Source of the DNA: an uncultured Erwinia sp.
GTDB lineage: Bacteria; Pseudomonadota; Gammaproteobacteria; Enterobacterales; Enterobacteriaceae
Assembly: GCA_946221915.1 (NCBI GenBank)
Contig: CAMIKG010000025.1
Span: 1 to 56,523, forward strand
DNA length: 56,523 nucleotides
Direction: 5' to 3'
A program made the position numbers and the translations under genes. Below, one piece after another: positions 43,961 to 51,860 of this stretch (its first letter is position 1; every line of letters starts with the position of its first letter). The notes under the pieces were generated by a model. The model made no database searches. It saw nothing but the letters and a program-made list of their open reading frames with translations, and was not told the DNA's origin.

Positions 43961-44128
43961 TCAGTCAGCTATACCCGGTTGGGCAGGAGTGGCGTTCTCT
44001 GTCGTTTGCTTCTGTGGCTGCTGCTGCGGTTTATCGTTTGGCGGAAAGTACAGCGGGCCTTTTAAACCGCAGCCAACCAGGCTGGTTAATGCCAGCACGA
44101 TTGCCAGCTGGCCGATGATTTTTTTCAT
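43961..44128 (-). CDS. lptM: Small lipoprotein LptM (YifL)
   Basis: A 55-residue lipoprotein: signal peptide of 19 residues ending in the lipobox LVGC, with the acylated Cys20 followed by GLKGPLYFPP, the segment conserved in LptM and LptE-like lipoproteins. E. coli LptM (67 aa) helps assemble the LptDE LPS translocon. Gly at +2 predicts outer-membrane sorting. A longer in-frame reading to 44317 is not supported. The tail is Gln/Pro-rich and shorter than in E. coli. Lies 35 nt before dapF. Confidence 0.95.
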   Translation of the reverse strand: MKKIIGQLAIVLALTSLVGCGLKGPLYFPPNDKPQQQPQKQTTENATPAQPGIAD

Positions 44129-44228
44129 TCTCGTTTTGCTCAATGATGACATCTTATAGTGTCTTATCATCGCAGCTGAATACTGAAAAGCAATAAGAAT
44201 TGATGAATCTCTCTCTGCAAGGAATGAA

Positions 44229-44249
44229 CCAGGCAGCTGTGCTGCCTGG
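44229..44249 (-). terminator. Hairpin at the end of the accessory operon
   Basis: CCAGGCAG, loop CTGTG, CTGCCTGG forms an 8-bp perfect stem 6 nt after the stop of the acetyltransferase gene. On the minus strand it is followed by TTCATTCCTT, a weak T-stretch. It would separate the accessory operon from lptM-dapF. Confidence 0.65.
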
Positions 44250-44255
44250 CTGATG

Positions 44256-44795
44256 TCAGGACACCTGCTGGCTGCGGTCCCTGACGCCCAGGTAAAGCTG
44301 CAATCCCTGATACTCAACCTGCTCGTCGAAGGTAAATCCCGCTTTTCTCGCCTGCTTTAGCGACACCTGGTTTTCCGGCAAGACCAGGCAGCAGACAGGA
44401 CCGGGAAAATGTTTCTCCTGCCATTGCAGTATCGCGCACTTGGCTTCATAACCATAACCGTAACCGTGATAACGGGAATGCAGGATGGTTCCCACTTCCA
44501 GCATGGCGGGCAGCGACGGTGTGGTTTCGCGCCGCAAATCGAGAAAACCGATTTCCCCCATAAAGGCCCCGGAAGCCTTCTCTTTAATTGCCCAGTAACC
44601 AAAACCAAGCCCGGCCCATGAACCACGGTATTGCAGCCACATTGCCCAGCATGCTTCCTCACTGAGCACGCCTGGCGGAACATAGCGGGTCGCCGCAGGA
44701 TCCTGCCAGAGGCGTAACATATCAGGGAAATCGTGCAGCGTATGGCCGGTGAGAATCAGTCTTTCTGTTTCAAGCGTGGGTATCAGGTTGTTCAT
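44256..44795 (-). CDS. RimJ/RimL-like GNAT N-acetyltransferase
   Basis: A 179-residue GNAT acetyltransferase. The N-terminus LETERLILTG is typical of the RimJ/RimL subgroup, and SRYHGYGYGYEA (about 107-118) is the acetyl-CoA pyrophosphate-binding loop; ENQVSLKQARKAGF is motif B. Members acetylate protein N-termini, small amines or antibiotics. As the last gene of the four-gene accessory operon, its ATG overlaps the preceding stop as ATGA, and its GGAGGGGAA ribosome site lies inside the previous gene. In this context it most likely N-acetylates the operon's amine product or confers self-protection; this is inference. Confidence 0.9.
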   Translation of the reverse strand: MNNLIPTLETERLILTGHTLHDFPDMLRLWQDPAATRYVPPGVLSEEACWAMWLQYRGSWAGLGFGYWAIKEKASGAFMGEIGFLDLRRETTPSLPAMLEVGTILHSRYHGYGYGYEAKCAILQWQEKHFPGPVCCLVLPENQVSLKQARKAGFTFDEQVEYQGLQLYLGVRDRSQQVS

Positions 44796-46357
44796 TTCCC
44801 CTCCAGCACTGTGGCGTCAGACTGAACCGGTTGGTTTGTCAGACTGCTTTTCAGCATCACCCGATCGATTTTACCCGTCGCGGTTTTCGGCAGTTCATCC
44901 ATTAAGGTGAAGCTACAGGGATACATATAAGAAGGCGCCAGCTCACGGAGCCGTTGCTGGACAGTGGTCAGGCGCTCGCTGGCCAGCACCAGGCAGGCAT
45001 GCAGCGTGGCGCCATATCTGTCATCCGCAAGTGGGATGATCGCCGCTTCCATTACTCCCTGAATAGTAGCCAAAATATTCTCCACTTCACCCGGTTCCAC
45101 ACGATAACCGCGTGTCTTGACCATATTGTCCATCCGGCCAAAGTAGTGCAGTTCCCCGTTGTCACTCCGGCAGCCATAGTCACCAGTCCGGCATAGCAAA
45201 GTGGGGTAACCATGAAACGGACTGCGAATCAGCTTTTGTGCCGTCAGCGCATCATCGTTGAAATAGCCAGCGAACACCGTACTTCCGCGCACCAGAATCT
45301 CCCCCATCTCGCCTGCCGGTAATCGCTTCAGTTGCTCATCGACAATATAAATCTCGGTATCCGCCACCGGATAACCGATCGGTATAGTGTCGCCGTCCTC
45401 TGGCTGCGTAGTGAGATGATGGCAGGTGACAATATTCGTCTCAGTCGGCCCATAAATATTCGCGACCTGGGTTTGTGGCAGGCACTGCATCACCTTACGC
45501 AGCCATGAGGCCGCAAAGGGTTCTCCGGCATACAGCATAAGCCGCAGACTGGGAATATTGCGCGTCAGCTCCCCCTTGTTCAGCCAGCGAATATAAGCAG
45601 AGGGCACGGTATAGACCACGGTGACACATCGATCACGCATATACGACACGACATTTTCCGGCGTGTTGATGAAATCTTGCGGGACAATGACCAGACAGGC
45701 GCCACTCAGGAACGTGGTGAAAATATCAAATACCGAGAGATCGAACTGCAGCGGCGCACGGCTGAAAATACGGTCATCAGGCTGCACAGCAAATTCATTT
45801 TTCATCCAGACAATAAAAGCGCAGGCATTGCGATGGGTGAGCATAATGCCTTTCGGTGCGCCAGTTGAACCGGACGTATAAAGAATATACGCGATATCAT
45901 CGCTGAGGCGGCGCGCATACTGTCGCGCACGGAGACCCGCGCCCTGCTGTTGCGCAATGCTGTCGAGACAGGTAATGCCGATATCTTCCCGTTCCGGCAT
46001 GACCACTCTGTCCTGATACCGCCGCTGCACCAGAATGCTTTTGAGTTGTGCGCTATCGGCCAGCGAGGCAATCCATTCCGCAGGCGCGAAGATATTGATT
46101 GGAATATAGATAATACCGGCGTACAGCGCGCCGAGCATGGCGCCAATCGCGTAAGGAGAGACATCGGCCAGAATGCCGATGTGGTCGCCACACTGCAGAC
46201 CGGCGTCTCGATAATAGTGATAATAGCGCCAGCTAAGCGCCTCGATATCATTATAGCGATAGTGTTCTTCGCCGTATTCAATGGCGACGCGGCTGGCATA
46301 CGCCTGAAAACTGTCGTGCAGGATCTCCGCTAAGGTACTACCCACCAGTAGCTTCAT
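44792..46357 (-). CDS. Stand-alone amino-acid-type adenylating enzyme (ANL superfamily)
   Basis: A 521-residue AMP-forming enzyme resembling a free-standing NRPS adenylation domain. Core motifs are complete: A3 YTSGSTGAPKG (160-170), A5 NIYGPTETN (300-308), A7 RTGDYG (390-395), A8 GRMDNMVKTRGYRVEPGEVE (407-426) and A10 PKTATGKIDR with catalytic Lys496. The A4 region FDLSVFDIF carries Asp206, the residue that binds the amino group in amino-acid-activating domains, so an amino acid substrate is likelier than a fatty acid. No carrier-protein domain follows (the protein ends 22 residues after A10) and none is encoded nearby. Third gene of the operon, overlapping the methyltransferase stop (ATGA). 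Confidence 0.9.
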   Translation of the reverse strand: MKLLVGSTLAEILHDSFQAYASRVAIEYGEEHYRYNDIEALSWRYYHYYRDAGLQCGDHIGILADVSPYAIGAMLGALYAGIIYIPINIFAPAEWIASLADSAQLKSILVQRRYQDRVVMPEREDIGITCLDSIAQQQGAGLRARQYARRLSDDIAYILYTSGSTGAPKGIMLTHRNACAFIVWMKNEFAVQPDDRIFSRAPLQFDLSVFDIFTTFLSGACLVIVPQDFINTPENVVSYMRDRCVTVVYTVPSAYIRWLNKGELTRNIPSLRLMLYAGEPFAASWLRKVMQCLPQTQVANIYGPTETNIVTCHHLTTQPEDGDTIPIGYPVADTEIYIVDEQLKRLPAGEMGEILVRGSTVFAGYFNDDALTAQKLIRSPFHGYPTLLCRTGDYGCRSDNGELHYFGRMDNMVKTRGYRVEPGEVENILATIQGVMEAAIIPLADDRYGATLHACLVLASERLTTVQQRLRELAPSYMYPCSFTLMDELPKTATGKIDRVMLKSSLTNQPVQSDATVLEGK

Positions 46358-47388
46358 ATAACGTCCTTTGTGGTATGAGAAACAATATCGATAGTCAGCA
46401 CGCCAGAATTCTCCTGACTGGCATCGGGCTCGACGTTAGCAATAATGCCGCATAACTGCGGCCCGGATTCGCTCAGGCTCTCCCCTAACCAGACGATCGA
46501 CTGGCACCGCCACTCTGCCGTCTTCGATCTCACAATCAGTTGCCGGGCGTTACGCTGCACTATCTCCACTGGCGACTGCAGATATCGCATCAGACCGTTG
46601 GTCGAGACATCGCCGGTAAAACCACACAAGATATGCTCGTCCCGCCAGTGAGGCTGTTCCGCCGGTGAGAATATCGCCACTTCTGCGCATGTCCCTGCGC
46701 GGCAGCGCCGGCGCAGGGCAAAGCCGAACTCCGCTAACAGCTTCTCCAGAGAGTCAGGATGATAAGCCAGAGAGTGAAGGCCATCCTCTGATATAATCGT
46801 TGTGCCCTGCTCTGAGTAACTGACGGAGAGATTGCGACACCCACATTTTTCATAGTAATCCCGCCGTATTCGCGTATTTGCCTCATCAGGTAAAAAACCA
46901 GAGATAATAATATCGACATTTATTCCTGCCAGCTGTTGTAATACCCGGCGGGGGCTCGACATATTGCCAAAGCAATTAAACGGGAAAAGCACACAAAATC
47001 GCTGACTGGCGTCCTGATTATTTTGCTGCAACAGTTCGCGCAAGTGGTCGGCAGAGTGTGCTTCGATACGTGCTTTTTGCTGAGTAAGCGGTGCACATAA
47101 TGCCAGACGCACTTTACCAAGCGTGACTAACCATTTAACCAAATCGATGCCGCAATAGTTAATATTCTCCGCCAGCACCAGAGGAAGATAACGACCATAG
47201 CCACAGCCCACCTCAATAAATTCGTCAGTATGCATTCCCTGATGGCGGAGATATTGCGTGACTAATTCCCTCTCTGCGCATAAATAGCTATTTACCACAC
47301 TGGTCAGCGAACTGGTATCAAACATACGCCAGCCGCTTTCAAAAGCATAAAAACGTTCCACATCAGTGGTAATGGGTACTGTACTCAT
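46354..47388 (-). CDS. Class I SAM methyltransferase with C-terminal PilZ-like extension
   Basis: A 344-residue protein. SAM motif I is FIEVGCGYGRYLPL (57-70) with the acidic residue at the end of strand 2 in YCGIDLV (Asp82), so the first about 240 residues form a Rossmann methyltransferase with the usual later strand IISGFLPDEA. The remaining about 100 residues are not part of that fold: CGFTGDVSTNG (255-265) followed by short beta-like stretches and QSIVWLGESL...CGIIANV resembles the PilZ core DxSxxG and its closing strands, but the arginine motif RxxxR is not evident. Target unknown. The AAGGGGAAG ribosome site overlaps the stop of the upstream gene, 12 nt away. Confidence 0.85.
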   Translation of the reverse strand: MSTVPITTDVERFYAFESGWRMFDTSSLTSVVNSYLCAERELVTQYLRHQGMHTDEFIEVGCGYGRYLPLVLAENINYCGIDLVKWLVTLGKVRLALCAPLTQQKARIEAHSADHLRELLQQNNQDASQRFCVLFPFNCFGNMSSPRRVLQQLAGINVDIIISGFLPDEANTRIRRDYYEKCGCRNLSVSYSEQGTTIISEDGLHSLAYHPDSLEKLLAEFGFALRRRCRAGTCAEVAIFSPAEQPHWRDEHILCGFTGDVSTNGLMRYLQSPVEIVQRNARQLIVRSKTAEWRCQSIVWLGESLSESGPQLCGIIANVEPDASQENSGVLTIDIVSHTTKDVI

Positions 47389-47400
47389 TAACTTCCCCTT

Positions 47401-48666
47401 TTATTGCGCCACGGGAAACAGGGCAATTCCTTGTTGCTGCCATTGCCGCCTGATGTCATCAAATATATTCAGCACATGATCAATCTGCTCTTCGGTGTTA
47501 AATGCAGTCACCGTCAGACGCAGCGCCTCTTTGCCTTTTGGCATGGTAGGATAAGGACACGAGGTGAGAAATACCCCTCGCTCATACAGATAACGTGAGG
47601 CGCTAATTAGCGTTTCAGTATTACCCGCCCAGACGGAAATAATCGGAAATGAGGTATTATTCATGACGTAAAAACCCTGAGCACGTAATCCGTTGATCAA
47701 TTTCACGCTGAGCTGATGCACTCTGAGACGTCGTGATTCACCGACAACAGGCAGCAAATCCAGCGCGGCATCGAGTACGCCAAGGCAGAAAGGGGTAGAA
47801 GGATGGGTATAATCAAGCGGCTTAGCATAGGCCATTAAAAATTCTTTCATAGCTGGCGTCACCTCAGCAAAAGCCGCCGCTGCCGCGAGTCCTTTCGCCG
47901 TGCCCGCCACATACATTGAATAATCGCTGTTTAGTCCGCTGTGTTTGACGATACCATTACCCTGCGTGCCATAGCTGCACTGGCTATTTTGCTGTTCGCC
48001 AATCAGACCAAAACCATGTCCATCATCAATGTAGAGTAAAGCCTGGTAATTTTCCGCCAGCGGGATCAGCTGCGCCAGATCGGCATAATCGCCGGTCATA
48101 CTATAAACACCATCGACACAAATCATTTTGCGCGCGCAGAGCTCATGCTCCTGCAGAATCTTTTCCAGCGCCGTCATATCTCCCTGAGGAAAGCTTTTTA
48201 GCACTGCCCCCTTATCACGCGCCATTTGCGCGGCCTGATACATGGTGGCATGGGCGGATTTATCCAGAATAATCAGATCATCTTTACGAATCAGCGCCGG
48301 AATAATGCCGATACTGGCCAGGGTGGTATTGGGGAAAAGCAATGTATCTTCGCAGCCAATAAAATCCGCCAGTCTTTTTTCCAGGTGCGTAAATAGTTCA
48401 TGGTAGCCCATCAGGCGTGCTCTGCTGGTGTGCATGCCGAAAGATTTGGCGGCGGCAATGCCGCCATCCATCAGGCTGTCCTGATCGAGATCGAAGCCAA
48501 GATAATTACAGGAGGCAAAATCATATATTTTGTTTCCCTGAAAATCCGTTAAGACACGACCATCGACAGATTTAATTCTGACATTATATTGCTGACTGCG
48601 TTTGAGTACGGTTAACAAGGGGTCACGAGTTTCACTTCCTGCATAGACAAATAAATCTTGCGACAT
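47401..48666 (-). CDS. Alpha-oxoamine synthase family PLP enzyme (BioF/CqsA-like)
   Basis: A 421-residue fold-type I PLP enzyme of the alpha-oxoamine synthase family (BioF, Kbl, HemA, CqsA, serine palmitoyltransferase), which join an amino acid to an acyl thioester with loss of CO2. Visible features are FASCNYLGF near residue 50, His139 (SAHATMYQAA, ring-stacking), IDDGHGFGLIGEQ with Asp214 and His217, and the PLP Lys258 in VAGTAKGLAAAAAF. The usual Gly-Gly after the lysine is replaced by an alanine run, so it is a divergent subgroup. It is unlikely to be the housekeeping BioF, given its context and 30-40 extra residues. First gene of the operon; start at 48666 is set by GAAGGA. Confidence 0.9.
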   Translation of the reverse strand: MSQDLFVYAGSETRDPLLTVLKRSQQYNVRIKSVDGRVLTDFQGNKIYDFASCNYLGFDLDQDSLMDGGIAAAKSFGMHTSRARLMGYHELFTHLEKRLADFIGCEDTLLFPNTTLASIGIIPALIRKDDLIILDKSAHATMYQAAQMARDKGAVLKSFPQGDMTALEKILQEHELCARKMICVDGVYSMTGDYADLAQLIPLAENYQALLYIDDGHGFGLIGEQQNSQCSYGTQGNGIVKHSGLNSDYSMYVAGTAKGLAAAAAFAEVTPAMKEFLMAYAKPLDYTHPSTPFCLGVLDAALDLLPVVGESRRLRVHQLSVKLINGLRAQGFYVMNNTSFPIISVWAGNTETLISASRYLYERGVFLTSCPYPTMPKGKEALRLTVTAFNTEEQIDHVLNIFDDIRRQWQQQGIALFPVAQ

Positions 48667-49021
48667 AGAGCTTCCTTCTCTCATATTTATTTAAGAATAA
48701 AATAATTAATACAGCAAATGAAATTTTGCCGTGATGAAAAGTAAATCATCGCCTAAATATTTCTGTCAAGGAAAAGATACCAATCAAAAAATGAGCAAAT
48801 GCCGAAGGAATATCCCCATAAAAACCATTCACAATAACGACCGAATTAGTTCATCGCTAATAAACACTAGAACATACAATTAACACTGAGAAATAATAAA
48901 TAGAACTAAAATAGCTTTTTCTTTTTTATTGCCAAACACAGCGAAAGAATAAATACTTGTTGCAGATTTATCTTGAGGATGAGATTAAATGGAAATAAAT
49001 ATACTGATGGCAGATTTCTTA
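48667..49021. other. AT-rich region between the accessory operon and cyaA
   Basis: No gene is visible. The stretch 48721-48960 has 73 G/C of 240 bases (about 30%), far below the flanking core genes, which suggests acquired DNA or a strongly AT-rich (H-NS-type) promoter region. It contains the operon's promoter candidate. No trace of cyaY, which occupies this position in E. coli, was found. Confidence 0.75.
48740..48769 (-). promoter_or_regulatory. Sigma70-like promoter of the accessory operon
   Basis: A perfect TTGACA (48764-48769) and TTTACT (48740-48745; four of six matches) are 18 bp apart on the minus strand. The predicted start near 48733 gives a leader of about 67 nt to the first ATG. 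Confidence 0.65.
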
Positions 49022-51571
49022 TTAGTTATTTTCTACTTTTTGAAAATAATCAGCCTGATCATTATCGGAAACTGCCGCACAAAGTTGCGTCAGGGTCTGG
49101 CTACGAAATGGAATCACCTGCAGGCGTTCATCCACCTGCACGATCTGATAAAACTGCGGCAAATTAAAATTGATAAAGCTGGAGCCGTAGGTAAAGCGAT
49201 CGTGTGACGACGAGTAGAAGCGGCTGACATCGCGCACCAGCTCCTCTTTGCTGCCTTCACAATGGTGATAAGTTTCGATGCGATTGCTCTCATCGAGGAT
49301 ATAGATATTGAAACCGTGATCGTCACTGGTGTCTTCAAAGAAGAACTGAATAATACCCTCGCTGGCGTAACCATTGACCACGTTTGGCAAACGCGTTTCC
49401 GTTTCCACTTTTATCGACAGGCCATGCAGTTTGTTGTTGGAAATTGCGCCATAGAATTCCACCGCATTTTCCAGCTTCTGCACCGACACACCCAGCCGTT
49501 CAAAGAACAGCCCCCAGGTCTGGCCCGCCACACGCAACGCTTTGAACCGCCCCGGGTCCTGGCGGGTGCTGGAGAGGCGCAGTTCCACACACTCCGACAC
49601 CAGCTGCTGAACGCGGGTACGAATCAGGCCACGCAGATGCTGGCTGTAACAGAATACCTCAACGGCATCCGGCGGCGCGGCATCCTGATGCATTTTGCCC
49701 AAAATAGTTTTCAGTGCTTCCAGCATCGCCGACTCACCGTTGAAATGCAGCGTGCGCACTTCATTCCATGAGTTGCGGTACAGCAGATCGATACTGCCAA
49801 CTAAACACTGCTGCTGCTGACCAAAGCTGAACACGTCCAGCTTACGGAAATCAAAATGCACCACCTGGTTACGAAACGCCGCCGTCGGGTCATATTCCAG
49901 ATTAACAATAATCGCCAGATGACGGATTTCACACGGGCTGTACAGCGCTTTTGGCGTCGGCGCAGGCAGACGCAGCGGGAAGTGATGCGACACATCAGCC
50001 ACCAGCTCCTGCAGACGCGCCAGGTCGCAGATTTCATTGCCTTTAATATGCAGACGGGTTTTTTCCGTCAGCAGGCCATTGAACCACGCCCACGCCACCA
50101 GCTTATTCAGATAGCGGTTATATTCCAGCGGCTGATGGCTGATGATGGACCCCATATCCGGCGACTGGTTATACAGATACCAGCCGGAACGGTTGGCACG
50201 GCCGTTGGGAACATGAATAAAGGTCAGATGCGATTCGGAGAGATCCGGCGAAATCTGCGGATTCACCAGCGTGACCTTACCCGGCAGCGCTTCAAATGCG
50301 GCATACAGCTTACGGGTCAGCACGCCGATATCCTGCGGGCTGGCGCTGACGCTTAAGTTGTTACGGCGGGCGAAGCGAATCAGGTTGCGATAGCTCTGCA
50401 TCATCGCATCCAGCAGTTCATTATGCGCTTCCCGCACCTGACCGATTTTCCAGTCAGCGCGGCTGTCGAGCATCGCCAGACGCGCGTTGTCCCAGCCCCA
50501 CTCTTTCACCAGCTGACTGAGGATTTCACGCCGCCAGCCACTTTTGCCACCGTCCTCAGACAGTTTTTCGCACACTTTCAGGTAGAAACAGCGGCGCACC
50601 AGATCGAGGCGTGCGTGGTCATCAATGCTGGTCAGATAGTGCGTCACGCGCTCCAGCATCATGCAATAGGGGTCGAGGCCAAAGGAGACAATTTCGCCGT
50701 CATGCAGGCGCTGTTTGATATCCATCGCCAGCAGTCGCGTCTCCGGGTACTCCCAGGAATACGCTTCCAGCAGAAGCGTTTTCAGCACGGCTTTGTAAGG
50801 CGAATCGATACTTTTATACAGCTGCCACAGGCTGGCGCCGAAATACTCTTCCGCCGACAGCGTACTGAGACCGCCAAGATCCAGCCACTCATTCGGCGTC
50901 AGCACGCCCTGCGAATAGAGCGACATCACATAGTCGTCGTAATGCTCTTCTTCTTCGCCCGGCACCATATTCCACAGAATACGCTTGCCTGCCATGCGCA
51001 CCGCGGTACGGTAAAATTCATCCAGCAGTAAGATATGTTGGGTGGAGCCGCAGTCTTCGCCACCGAGGCTGCCGCTCTCATTGTGACGGAAACGGTTCTC
51101 ATCAATCAGGAAGAAGCTGACTTCCACGCCCATTGAAGCGCACCATTTCTGCAGCTGGGTACATTTTTTCTGCAGACAAAGGCGCTCTTCATTATCGAGC
51201 CAGGACTGATGACAGACCCAGATATCAAGGTCAGAGGTGGTGTTCTGCCCGACGGAAGAGGTGCTGCCCATCGAATAGACGCCGGTAATCGGCCGTTCAC
51301 CGGGTGCAGGCATCACCACCATGGAACCTGATTTCTCTTCTAAATCATGGATATAGCTAATCTGTTCTTCATCAGGCGCAAAGAAGCTGATGCCATGGGG
51401 AACGTTACCCGCGAGGTAACCCGGCATCAGCGGATGATGATAGTGCAATAAGGTCGGCAGCAGACTGTAAACCTGCTGGAAAGCAGGTCCCATCGCAGCC
51501 AGCGCGCGATCGACACGCAGCTGGTTGATGGCATCAAGTCTCTGTTTCAGTGTCTCAATGTAGAGGTACAA
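49022..51571 (-). CDS. cyaA: Class I adenylate cyclase CyaA
   Basis: An 849-residue cytosolic enzyme (E. coli 848 aa) making cAMP. The N-terminal catalytic half contains GSTSSVGQNTTSDLDIWVC with the metal-binding Asp pair, and the C-terminal half is the glucose-PTS-regulated domain. The start is a TTG at 51571 giving (M)YLYIETLKQRLDAIN; E. coli cyaA also starts with UUG, which keeps expression low. An ATG further upstream (51622) would add 17 residues absent from the family. Divergent from hemC, with a CRP site upstream. Confidence 0.96.
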   Translation of the reverse strand: MYLYIETLKQRLDAINQLRVDRALAAMGPAFQQVYSLLPTLLHYHHPLMPGYLAGNVPHGISFFAPDEEQISYIHDLEEKSGSMVVMPAPGERPITGVYSMGSTSSVGQNTTSDLDIWVCHQSWLDNEERLCLQKKCTQLQKWCASMGVEVSFFLIDENRFRHNESGSLGGEDCGSTQHILLLDEFYRTAVRMAGKRILWNMVPGEEEEHYDDYVMSLYSQGVLTPNEWLDLGGLSTLSAEEYFGASLWQLYKSIDSPYKAVLKTLLLEAYSWEYPETRLLAMDIKQRLHDGEIVSFGLDPYCMMLERVTHYLTSIDDHARLDLVRRCFYLKVCEKLSEDGGKSGWRREILSQLVKEWGWDNARLAMLDSRADWKIGQVREAHNELLDAMMQSYRNLIRFARRNNLSVSASPQDIGVLTRKLYAAFEALPGKVTLVNPQISPDLSESHLTFIHVPNGRANRSGWYLYNQSPDMGSIISHQPLEYNRYLNKLVAWAWFNGLLTEKTRLHIKGNEICDLARLQELVADVSHHFPLRLPAPTPKALYSPCEIRHLAIIVNLEYDPTAAFRNQVVHFDFRKLDVFSFGQQQQCLVGSIDLLYRNSWNEVRTLHFNGESAMLEALKTILGKMHQDAAPPDAVEVFCYSQHLRGLIRTRVQQLVSECVELRLSSTRQDPGRFKALRVAGQTWGLFFERLGVSVQKLENAVEFYGAISNNKLHGLSIKVETETRLPNVVNGYASEGIIQFFFEDTSDDHGFNIYILDESNRIETYHHCEGSKEELVRDVSRFYSSSHDRFTYGSSFINFNLPQFYQIVQVDERLQVIPFRSQTLTQLCAAVSDNDQADYFQKVENN

Positions 51572-51663
51572 GACGTCTCGCCTGATTATCCCAGTGTTGA
51601 AAACAAACCCGGTTTCCGACATCCGCCACTTGCTCTAAATATATTCGGGCGAATAATTGCTGG

Positions 51664-51685
51664 AAACGTGATCAATCTAACACCT
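51664..51685. promoter_or_regulatory. CRP site upstream of cyaA
   Basis: The cores CGTGATC and CTAACAC flank a 6-bp centre; the sequence is close to the E. coli cyaA P2 CRP operator, read as AGGTGTTAGATTGATCACG on the minus strand. It lies about 93 bp upstream of the TTG start and would mediate cAMP-CRP feedback repression of cyaA. Confidence 0.75.
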
Positions 51686-51860
51686 GGCAGATTGACCGTA
51701 AAGAAAGTTGCGCTACTACGCAGTTTAGCACGTTTTACGTTCAATCAACCTGCCGGATGATACTCGCATCCCAGACACACCGTTGTAAAAACCGTGGAAA
51801 CTGACAGCATTCCCGTATCAATGATAGGATAATCAGTGAACGATCAAAACGGTAACAAGC

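Noticed and set aside
43323..44159. 278-codon open frame on the plus strand covering dapF and lptM
   Set aside because: Shadow of two confident minus-strand genes; considered as a possible cyaY remnant, but no frataxin-like sequence is present.
47401..48666. Annotation as housekeeping biotin gene bioF
   Set aside because: Context is not a bio operon, length is about 421 against about 384 residues, and the motif after the PLP lysine is divergent.
51572..51622. Upstream ATG start for cyaA adding 17 residues
   Set aside because: Extra residues are absent from the family, and the TTG start is conserved in E. coli.
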